Shown here one piece after another: positions 14,601 through 21,379 of a DNA stretch of 30,932 nucleotides (position 1 is its first letter; each line of letters opens with the position of its first letter). The translations under genes and the position numbers were made by a program. The DNA comes from a virus. The DNA lies in IMG/VR virus record IMGVR_UViG_3300021959_000231, positions 1 through 30,932 of that record. The stretch is one strand, 5' to 3'. The notes beneath the pieces are model-generated. The model was not told where the DNA came from, did no database searches, and was given only the letters and a program-made list of their open reading frames with translations.

Positions 14601-15575
14601 GGTGGCGGTGCCGGAGGTCTCGGTGGTCAGTCGAGTACAGGGTTCGATCCTGGCTTCCCAGGCGCCGGCGAGGGTGGCGGCTTCGGCGGCGGCGGCGCCT
14701 TCGGCTTGCCCGACGACGATCCCGACGGCGGCTTCGGCGGCGGAGAACCGGTATATGTTATGAGATTGGCTGATGTACAAACAAGTACAATCAGTGTGAA
14801 ATTCCCTGCGGTTTGGTCCAGAGGACTTCCATACAACTACGGTAATATATCAAACTTACCAAAAAGATTCATAGGGTATCAAGGTAATTTCTTGGATAGT
14901 TCTTACATCGAATTCCTAAAGCAGTTTGGAATTATTAATGACGACTATCTTCAGAACCAAACTGGTGGCGACTTTGTAATTCAAGAACAGAATTCCGACA
15001 CCACTGGATTTGGGAATCGGGCTGGTATCGCAGAATTGTCTGGTACGCTCAGACAAAAGGGAATAGAAACTTCTTACGTTGGTAATAGGGCATTAAATCT
15101 ATACGATGCAAACAGACCAATATATCATAAGAAAGATTGGCAAAACTTCCTTGATTGTAGAGGAACTTGCGTAGGATCAGTTGCTGACGGTGAACCAAAT
15201 AATATAAATCCAGAGACGAACAAAGCAGTTGAATATGCTAAGTTGTGTTCATATGCTTGGAATCGATATTGGTCAACACCGAAAGAGCAGCCCATGTATA
15301 GAAGGGCGCAAGTTGCTCTTATTCAGTCTCAAGAGGTTGAGATCACAGTTCCGAATGACATGAACTTGACTATTGGTAATTTAGTTCGCTTAATTCTACC
15401 CAAGTCGAAATCTCTTGCAAAAACAGAAGATAGTGCTAATCAGGAAAGGATCAATCCCTTATCGGGTAGATACTTGGTTACGGGTATTCGACGAACGTTC
15501 ACAGGAAATAATACACAAGCAATGAGGGTTAGATTAAACCGAGATAGTTTACCTTATGATCCAAATAACTCGTAA
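11661..15575 (+). CDS. Giant baseplate hub protein (gp27-like ends)
   Basis: This 1304-residue protein has an N-terminal region like T4-type hub proteins: DVIALDFTEDMFRNSIAGTL, then WITITFNSF. An internal stretch around 265-290 (NFFVWQDLSGWHFRSVDSYL) and MDLLASQALSSKVVYYELNP further on also fit. The C-terminus has the hub-type ending SGRYLVTGIRRTFTG...RLNRDSLPY. T4 gp27 is 391 residues, so roughly 800 extra residues lie between these parts. The inserts contain Cys pairs (YCDYC near 555) and a glycine-rich, GC-rich segment (about 973-1032). The hub forms the centre of the baseplate under the tube and carries the puncturing device. It lies between gp53 and gp25, where T4 has gene 5. No lysozyme motif was seen. 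GGAG (11650-11653) precedes the ATG. Confidence 0.7.
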   Translation: MSFYEGGIEKISIASDGWIIGKGNSVDVPIDVDVIALDFTEDMFRNSIAGTLVVSTRSGWDADLGSINGTEWITITFNSFSSNENSDADSFQAEIRFKAYKVSNTVADSGNMNTYVFAFTSYQALIDTHKLERHLSDQHIGPISTDSANSESNNEPTNQDFGFVNKIFDHLYVESDQQKGFVSGEDVENQIPNPDIEATTNWINYVPAYLDNRTSSGILDEYWRFGSYYSGHNDDAGKDSRPRKVFEILNELAENAISKENPNAANFFVWQDLSGWHFRSVDSYLRDRGENVEDVDRTYQYDITNIQVPSETEIVRVIDLKVIKQVDMMDLLASQALSSKVVYYELNPENEFASYYMSLPENLLGTTRVIGPNGFQDSVGETLIENETIEESSIRYDYLLDYDKWAKVEAYPLLQDKDNQYTDYSKPSFLEVPPAYTKSSAGNDSWFSSATYDENDLTYRWYQQNRVGTEMSFRVNNRAEYFKQKFLRQTTLEGYKFRTVYDKIKTPIIKALRDYYNISLQRLYLEHNLVIEGGLNTLEAGEGKIGRGDGGSYCDYCLNREQTISDGEAELKRIFGDEYFQQQYIDGFTYKVRTNRDEPTEEPQYDIIGFDQVGYENAVINAYLFGANNVGPVSGLPPVQTSAFADFLDFNINDFDGNAFQTCTAKNRDRRTQILGFPYIPTTSFNNPNFGEEEERRIAEFLLDLPVIEFDNVARVDESIQGLSYPRCTTPEPLLPYDGSEVDCVSIREKWEAIPSECELVSTHLGPEYVSPIIRGDYGQPINIDNPTFWNGYWINPKFGLPNRRNYISFFRDLDANFSGSEAQLYAVHESNMFLKDFLPNNLAETGLLNFDFGTPYLNTDSLGDIVYNQYGSGSIDTPRKYFGESYASFTIDLVRSSVTEGDIRNSTFEDPDPVQEGDEITTTFSVDVNYIQNPKYDKATICSTPFLCGHQTTSEETISVPYVSKLTYRAEEVSTGGFGGGGAGGLGGQSSTGFDPGFPGAGEGGGFGGGGAFGLPDDDPDGGFGGGEPVYVMRLADVQTSTISVKFPAVWSRGLPYNYGNISNLPKRFIGYQGNFLDSSYIEFLKQFGIINDDYLQNQTGGDFVIQEQNSDTTGFGNRAGIAELSGTLRQKGIETSYVGNRALNLYDANRPIYHKKDWQNFLDCRGTCVGSVADGEPNNINPETNKAVEYAKLCSYAWNRYWSTPKEQPMYRRAQVALIQSQEVEITVPNDMNLTIGNLVRLILPKSKSLAKTEDSANQERINPLSGRYLVTGIRRTFTGNNTQAMRVRLNRDSLPYDPNNS
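14580..14755 (+). repeat. GC-rich glycine-repeat insert inside hub gene
   Basis: This in-frame segment encodes Gly/Phe/Ala/Asp/Pro low-complexity sequence (GGFGGGGAGGLGG, then LPDDDPDGGFGGGEP). By my count 84 of the 110 bases at 14641-14750 are G or C, against 21 of 60 at 14821-14880. The 17-mer GGCGGCTTCGGCGGCGG occurs at 14676-14692 and 14727-14743, both in frame and 51 bases apart. It probably forms a flexible surface linker. Confidence 0.85.
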
Positions 15576-15594
15576 CATAAGGCATACATAAGAT

Positions 15595-15984
15595 ATGGCA
15601 AAAGTAACAGATAGGTATCGATATTCTGATTTAGATTTCAACTTCGCAAAGTCAGCGTCGAATGATGTCGCACGGAAATTTGACAACAACGCAATTAAAC
15701 AGTCTTTGAAAAATCTATTACTTACTAATTTTTATGAAAGACCTTTTCGTCCGTCGTTGGGTGCGAATTTAATATCCAGATTGTTTGGTAGTTTTAGTGA
15801 TGGTGATTTGTCGGAAATGCGACAACATGTTGCTGAAGTCATCACAGACTTTGAACCAAGAGTAACATTACGATCCGTTAAAACGGCATACAATGATGTG
15901 ACACAAACAGTATCTGTTGATGTAGAATACAGTTTCTTGGATGAAGAAGACACCTTAGACATAGTAATAGAGAGAGTAAAATAA
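15595..15984 (+). CDS. gp25: Baseplate wedge protein gp25
   Basis: This 129-residue protein (T4: 132) has the family layout: YRYSDLDFNFAKSASNDVAR, then NAIKQSLKNLLLTNFYERPF, then FEPRVTLRSV with the EPR core. It is the conserved gp25 that nucleates sheath assembly on the wedge core with gp6 and gp7, and it resembles a sheath C-terminal domain. Its stop overlaps the gp6 start by one base (TAATG), so the two are translationally coupled and probably made in fixed ratio. Confidence 0.95.
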   Translation: MAKVTDRYRYSDLDFNFAKSASNDVARKFDNNAIKQSLKNLLLTNFYERPFRPSLGANLISRLFGSFSDGDLSEMRQHVAEVITDFEPRVTLRSVKTAYNDVTQTVSVDVEYSFLDEEDTLDIVIERVK

Positions 15985-17714
15985 TGGCAGACTCATTTAT
16001 AAAACTTAGTCAAACAGATTTTGATCAAGTAAGAAGTTCTTTGATTGACTTTCTACGAACAAAGGAGGAGTTTACTGACTATGATTTCAGTGGATCTGCT
16101 CTTAGTACGTTGCTTGATATCCTAGCATATAACACTGCTTTCTTTTCAACATACACGAACTTCCTTGCAAACGAAAGTTTCATCGATTCGGCACAGAAGA
16201 GAGATTCATTGATGTCTCTTGCTAGATTAGTAGGTTATACACCTCGTTCCAGAATTGCTTCTAGAGCCGTTCTTACTGTTACCTCTACAGAGAACAACAT
16301 ACCAGCAGGAACTGCCTTCAATGGAGCAGACACTGGTTATGTCTTTACTACAATTGACAACACAGAACTCAGTAACAATACAGGTGAGATAACAGTATAT
16401 CAAAACGCATCTAGAAACTTCACAGTCAACACTACTTTTTTCAATGGGAAGGTTACTGTTCCAGAAGATGCAGACGTTTCTACACTAAGAGTTTTTGTTG
16501 GTGGTGAAGAGTATCAAAAAGCAGATAGAATTTCTGCGTTGAATTCAAACTCAAAAGTCTTCTTTATTGATCCCATCTACTCGGGAGCATACGAAGTCTC
16601 GTTTGGTGACGGAACTTATGGATTGCTCGTACCAGAAAACTCTGATATTAGAGTCGAATATCTTACACCAAATGGTATTAACAATGCCAATGGAGAGACT
16701 AAGTTTAGTGAAACTGGAACTACGATCATATCATCTATCACTGTGAAAACTCCTTCCTTCGGTGGAGCAGAGCGTGAGAGTGCAGAAAGCATTAGAACGA
16801 ATGCTCCGTCATACTTTCAGGCACAGAATAGAGCAGTCACGGCAAATGATGCCGAGATTGTTTTCAAGGTAGACAACCCAGAAGTATTTGATGCCACCGC
16901 ATGGGGTGGAGAGGATAACAACCCACCCCAGTATGGTAGAATTTTCCTTGCTGCAATTAAAGATGCAACTGGTGCTACTTTTAGTGCGAGTGAGTTGTCG
17001 GAATTTGGTGCTAAACTACAAGAGAAAATGGTCGTTGGTGTTTTGCCTGAATTTAAAAATCCAACCTGTTACGATATTAATGTTCCAAGAGGAACTGTCG
17101 TATATGATTCGATAATCAACTCAGATGGAACAGGGATTCGTGACAAGGTGACAAGTAAGATACGATTGTACGACCCTGACTGTGGATTTAAAGCAGTGTT
17201 TCCATATTCAAATATTGTGTCTGAGTTGGTAACAGAAAATGATGACATCAGATCGGTGGACTTTGACGTAAACATATCTGCATCATTTTCAAATTCAGCC
17301 TATAATCAAGACATTACAGATCCACTACCAAGAAACTTCTTCATCTCCTTCGCAAATAGAATTGTACCTGGCAGTATCTTCTCTAATGAATTCGCAATTC
17401 TAGTGGACCTGTTAGATAACGACGACGAAAACTTAGGTTTCATTGATGATGACGGAAATGGTTTCCTTCGCTTTGGTGGATATGTAAATAGTGCAAAGAA
17501 AATTATTAATTCTAGAATAGGAACCGTAAATTATCAAACGGGAAATATTACTATTCAAAATCTATCAGGATGGGATGCAAAGAGAGATGCAGGTGATGCA
17601 GCAGCGATGGATCTAACCATATATGCCACACCATTTAGTAAATCAGTCAGAGGAATTAGACAGGCTTCATATAGTCTAGGAACAATAACAAATACAATGA
17701 CGGTAACTGACTAA
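15984..17714 (+). CDS. gp6: Baseplate wedge protein gp6
   Basis: This 576-residue protein (T4: 660) has the gp6/baseplate J-like hallmark near the N-terminus: FSGSALSTLLDILAYNTAFF, then NFLANESFIDSAQKRDSLMS and LARLVGYTPRS. A J-like middle segment follows (GGAERESAESIRTNAPSYFQ, then NRAVTANDAE). gp6 dimers form the ring that holds the baseplate together and changes shape at contraction. Start and stop both overlap neighbours as TAATG, giving a coupled gp25-gp6-next gene set. Confidence 0.94.
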   Translation: MADSFIKLSQTDFDQVRSSLIDFLRTKEEFTDYDFSGSALSTLLDILAYNTAFFSTYTNFLANESFIDSAQKRDSLMSLARLVGYTPRSRIASRAVLTVTSTENNIPAGTAFNGADTGYVFTTIDNTELSNNTGEITVYQNASRNFTVNTTFFNGKVTVPEDADVSTLRVFVGGEEYQKADRISALNSNSKVFFIDPIYSGAYEVSFGDGTYGLLVPENSDIRVEYLTPNGINNANGETKFSETGTTIISSITVKTPSFGGAERESAESIRTNAPSYFQAQNRAVTANDAEIVFKVDNPEVFDATAWGGEDNNPPQYGRIFLAAIKDATGATFSASELSEFGAKLQEKMVVGVLPEFKNPTCYDINVPRGTVVYDSIINSDGTGIRDKVTSKIRLYDPDCGFKAVFPYSNIVSELVTENDDIRSVDFDVNISASFSNSAYNQDITDPLPRNFFISFANRIVPGSIFSNEFAILVDLLDNDDENLGFIDDDGNGFLRFGGYVNSAKKIINSRIGTVNYQTGNITIQNLSGWDAKRDAGDAAAMDLTIYATPFSKSVRGIRQASYSLGTITNTMTVTD

Positions 17715-19024
17715 TGATAACAACAACAGAAAATCCATTCAATGAATTTGAAAATAATCTAGGTCTTGCATTCTATAATGCACAACAGAGTCTATTAGGC
17801 TCGACTGCTGCGGTAGATGTTGATACACCAAGATTTCCTTTTTATGTTCGTGATAGATTACCTGTTCATGTTTTAGAAAACCATGAATTATATGTAAAAT
17901 TCATTGATGGTTATTTTGAGTGGTTAGGAATTTCTAACGGTATCAACCAAATTCCATATCTCATGGACATTGATAATGTCTCTCCTGCTCTGTTGATTCA
18001 CCACAAAGAATTATTGGCTAAACTATTCCCAATAAATCAAAATTATCTATGGTCGGATCCAGCAAATTCTGAAATTGATCTTAGAAGATTCTTGACTTTT
18101 ATCAGACAGTTCTATTTGACCAAAGGAACCGAGGAGTCAATTCGTTTTCTCCTGGCTTCTCTTTTCGGTTTAGAGGCTGCTTCTATTGATTTTGACTATC
18201 CCAAACTTCAACTTTGTTTTTTGTCAGATTCGATCTGGGTTCCAAACATAGATGGTTTTGATAAAGATGCGGCTGGTGTAACATACCAAGGATACTGGAA
18301 AGATAGTAGAAGCACTCTTAGTGGTGGAGTAAGATTTAGAGACAAGTATTTTCAAGAGTTTTCTTACTCAGTAACTTCTGTTGTGCCAGCGGGACAGGGT
18401 AATTTGCCTGTGGAAGATGTAGCAGGTGGAGTTGATTTCAATTTAAATCCAATAAGACAAATTGCACACCCAGCAGGATTTAGACTATTCAATAACGTTG
18501 GACCAGATTCATATATTCCAGCCGCACCTGGCCCTATTGATACGGGTTATTCTGAACAGCCTTTGGTTGGACACTATCTGGCATACACATTCTCAACCAC
18601 CATAGATCCAAGACAACCATTTCCAGATGCTTGCTCTGCTAAGGACTGGTTCACTTGTGGATACAATCCATATAATACTAATCCATTAACACTAGGATCA
18701 GTAAACTGTTTCACAGCGGTTCATGATTCAGGTGGGTATCCAATAGGATGGACCGCAGGCACTTCTGGTGAGAACGGTTACACTGGTCCAACCTATGGAG
18801 CAGATACATATACTACGGCAGCGGCTAGAGGTTATACGTTATGGCATGTTTATCATCATCCCAGTGTTTGGTCTGTTGGTCCAACAACAGGAACAGCGTT
18901 TGGTGATATGAGACTTGGATGGTTAATGAACTTGATCCCAGATGCTGCAAAGGGATACAATGTTTCACCAAACGATCCGCTTGAGACTTTGGCTTGCTCA
19001 ACGCCTTTAGCGACTGGACAATAA
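17714..19024 (+). CDS. Baseplate wedge/tail protein in gp7 position
   Basis: This 436-residue protein contains a helical N-terminal region ending FYLTKGTEESIRFLLASLFG (about 135-154) followed by DFDYPK, a pattern shared by tail proteins that follow the J-like protein in contractile tails. Its position directly after gp6 and before gp8 is where T4 has gene 7 (1032 residues). If it is the gp7 counterpart it is much shorter. Residues after about 280 are Gly/Tyr/Pro/Trp-rich with scattered Cys (DWFTCGYNPYNTNPL) and look like an outward-facing beta domain, not like T4 gp7. The start overlaps the gp6 stop (TAATG). Confidence 0.6.
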   Translation: MITTTENPFNEFENNLGLAFYNAQQSLLGSTAAVDVDTPRFPFYVRDRLPVHVLENHELYVKFIDGYFEWLGISNGINQIPYLMDIDNVSPALLIHHKELLAKLFPINQNYLWSDPANSEIDLRRFLTFIRQFYLTKGTEESIRFLLASLFGLEAASIDFDYPKLQLCFLSDSIWVPNIDGFDKDAAGVTYQGYWKDSRSTLSGGVRFRDKYFQEFSYSVTSVVPAGQGNLPVEDVAGGVDFNLNPIRQIAHPAGFRLFNNVGPDSYIPAAPGPIDTGYSEQPLVGHYLAYTFSTTIDPRQPFPDACSAKDWFTCGYNPYNTNPLTLGSVNCFTAVHDSGGYPIGWTAGTSGENGYTGPTYGADTYTTAAARGYTLWHVYHHPSVWSVGPTTGTAFGDMRLGWLMNLIPDAAKGYNVSPNDPLETLACSTPLATGQ

Positions 19025-19036
19025 GAGGAAATATAG

Positions 19037-20599
19037 ATGGCTTCACAAAGTAATGTAAATATAAGCAACAGAACAATATCGAACACAAGTTCCACGATGT
19101 TTCGTAGTTTAGCGGCAAGAACTACTCTCGATTATATCTGGAAAGATAATCAATTGTTCTTCTTTGCTGCAAAGGAATCAACGCCAGGTGGCATCTCCGC
19201 AGATTCTCTTAAGTCTGATGAGGAAGTTTATGAGAACATAGTTGTCATGGAAAGAGTTACTGAGGACGATGTGTCTTTGGTTGTGCCTCGAATTAATTGG
19301 ACCCGAGGCACAGTATATAATGCCTTAGATCCTGATGTAAATTTTTACGATTACACTGTTGCATTTGATGGAACTGTAGTTTACAAGTATAAACCTTACG
19401 TTATGACAGATGATTACAACGTATATCTCTGCATAAAAAACTGTGAGTCGGGATTAGAAAGGGACAGAGTTGCTTCCCATGTCAAACCCACTAGTGTTGG
19501 AACTGACGAGTTTACTACAGAAGATGGATACACATGGAAGTATTTGTATTCGGTGAGTGATGAACTGTTCACATTCTTGACAACCAAGTGGCTACCAGTC
19601 CCAAGACCAATCGAATCTATACCAACAAATCTAAACACATCTAGTGCAAAGTACCGTCAATTTCAGGTTCAAGAAAAGGCAAAAACAACCGCAGGTAAAA
19701 TCAATGATGTCAAGATTGATTTGAAACAACAGAATGTTTACTTTGATATGCCAAATCCACAAGCAACTGTAGTTGGTCAGGGAACTGGTGCGTCTGTTCA
19801 ACTTAGCACAGCGTTTGAGCCTGGAAAGGGTTATAAAGTAACTGGTTATAGAGTAGCCAATGGAGGGGTTGGTTATGTTGGAGGTATACTATCTTTAGTA
19901 GATTCTCCTAATAGTAATGGTGATATCACCAGCAAGACAGATCTTGAATCTAAAATTACTCTTTCCTCTTCCTATGGTGGAACTGAAACAGATTTGGGTA
20001 GTGATCCCACTATCACACTACAGGCAAGAACAATGATGTTTGTCGGTAATATGAGACAGGGTGACGACTCTATTGGTTCTTTCCCAAATGGAGTTACCAT
20101 GTCGGCATTTGGATTGATTGGAAACCCAGTTTACGCCACAGGTGATTATCAAGGTCAGATTGCAGGTCAAGAATTCGGACAGGGTGGAAGTAAAACACTC
20201 AACCTACGACAAGCAACTAAAACTAGATTGAAAGATAATAGTGGAACTGGGTTTGTGATATCTACTGCAAAGTCCACAATCAATGATGATAGGTTAAAAT
20301 TCAATAGCACAATTCTGTTTGATACGTCAAAAACCACAGCAAAGGTTATTGATCTTACCCCACTTAAATTTTCAGATTCAGGAACTAGTAACCGAGCAGA
20401 TCTTTTCCTCACAGGTGCAAAGACACCACCATTGCCAGGAGAGACAATGGCTGCCAGTGGAGGAGAGACCTTTGAAGTTGAGCAAGTTTTTGAGCCAACG
20501 TTAAAGGTAGGCTCTGGGGATCTCTTATACATAATACCAGTAACGTTTAACATTTTAGAAGAACAACTATACACAACTAGATTCATAATTCCGTTGTGA
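19037..20599 (+). CDS. gp8: Baseplate wedge protein gp8
   Basis: This 520-residue protein (T4 gp8: 334) keeps the gp8 order: YIWKDNQLFFFAAKE, then VPRINWTRGTVYNALDPDV, then DDYNVYLCIKNCES, then TEDGYTWKYLYSVSDELF and TTKWLPVPRP (about 160-196). gp8 links wedge parts and contacts gp10 in T4. The additional C-terminal 300 residues are Gly/Thr/Ser-rich beta sequence, perhaps an extra peripheral domain. GAGGAAATATAG gives a ribosome site (GAGGA, 19025-19029) before the ATG. Confidence 0.85.
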   Translation: MASQSNVNISNRTISNTSSTMFRSLAARTTLDYIWKDNQLFFFAAKESTPGGISADSLKSDEEVYENIVVMERVTEDDVSLVVPRINWTRGTVYNALDPDVNFYDYTVAFDGTVVYKYKPYVMTDDYNVYLCIKNCESGLERDRVASHVKPTSVGTDEFTTEDGYTWKYLYSVSDELFTFLTTKWLPVPRPIESIPTNLNTSSAKYRQFQVQEKAKTTAGKINDVKIDLKQQNVYFDMPNPQATVVGQGTGASVQLSTAFEPGKGYKVTGYRVANGGVGYVGGILSLVDSPNSNGDITSKTDLESKITLSSSYGGTETDLGSDPTITLQARTMMFVGNMRQGDDSIGSFPNGVTMSAFGLIGNPVYATGDYQGQIAGQEFGQGGSKTLNLRQATKTRLKDNSGTGFVISTAKSTINDDRLKFNSTILFDTSKTTAKVIDLTPLKFSDSGTSNRADLFLTGAKTPPLPGETMAASGGETFEVEQVFEPTLKVGSGDLLYIIPVTFNILEEQLYTTRFIIPL

Positions 20600-20611
20600 T
20601 TGGAGTAGAAG

Positions 20612-21361
20612 ATGGCCCAGCAATCATGGTATGAAAGTTTCTTTCCAACTGATCCTTATTTGGACAGTTGGAGTCCAACCAAAAATTACATGTCGCTTGG
20701 TTTTGCTCCAGGCTATGCTTTGCAGTCGAGGGAACTCCTTGAACTACAAACTATTATTATGCACCAAATGTCAACCACAGCAAGAACTATGTTTAGACAT
20801 GGACAACCTAGAGTTGACTTGGAGGAAGAGTCTCTAGTAGATACTAGGTTCACTTCTCCAGTTGCCGTAAATACATCCACACATACATTTTCGATTATCC
20901 GAAATGCTCAATTCTTTGCTAATTTTCAACTTGGTGCTGGTGGTGCAGAACTGTCGAAACCAAATGGTTTTTGGTTAACATTTCCCCCAGTGACAGACAA
21001 TCTCTATACAGAGCAGATAAACAATGGACAAGATCCAGGCACAAATGACATCGTTGGTTTTGAAATAGAGAGTCTAGAAAATATTCCTGGCCCTGAGTAT
21101 GTCGATTATACAACCGATGAAAGTCTACTAGATCCAGCAGGAGATCAGTTTGCAAATAGCAATGCGCCAGGAGCGACACGATTTGCGTATAGAGTTAAGA
21201 ATCAAGATCCCACTAGTGACACTCCGAGATACTTAAAAATAAATGACTCATCTATAGGTGCAAGACCTATCGGAGAGTTCTTTGTCCCTATTGCTATTTT
21301 CAGAAACAACACATACTTCTGGGCGTTTGACAACACCACACCTCTTCGAGCAACCAACTAA
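20612..21361 (+). CDS. Baseplate-to-fibre connector (DUF4815-like)
   Basis: This 249-residue protein has near its start the motif FAPGYALQSRELLELQTIIM, followed by HQMSTTARTMFRHGQPRVD. That is the PG-x-x-LQ-x-REL-x-x-LQT pattern I associate with the N-terminal attachment domain of baseplate wedge/fibre proteins in T4-like marine phages (DUF4815-type, in the gp9/gp10 position). The remainder is short beta sequence (FWLTFPPVTDN, YLKINDSSIG). It follows gp8 and precedes the fibre genes, so a role in anchoring the fibres to the baseplate rim is likely. It may form part of the short-tail-fibre connector. Confidence 0.65.
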   Translation: MAQQSWYESFFPTDPYLDSWSPTKNYMSLGFAPGYALQSRELLELQTIIMHQMSTTARTMFRHGQPRVDLEEESLVDTRFTSPVAVNTSTHTFSIIRNAQFFANFQLGAGGAELSKPNGFWLTFPPVTDNLYTEQINNGQDPGTNDIVGFEIESLENIPGPEYVDYTTDESLLDPAGDQFANSNAPGATRFAYRVKNQDPTSDTPRYLKINDSSIGARPIGEFFVPIAIFRNNTYFWAFDNTTPLRATN

Positions 21362-21379
21362 TTGACAGGAAAGATTTAA

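Noticed and set aside
14634-14655. tRNA T-arm-like string GGTTCGATCC
   Set aside because: Bases flanking the loop do not form a five-pair stem, no acceptor or anticodon arms surround it, and it lies in frame inside the glycine-rich insert.
14559-14836. Overlapping open frames on both strands through the GC-rich segment
   Set aside because: They are by-products of the GGC/GCC repeats, which lack stop codons in several frames; only the hub frame continues on both sides.
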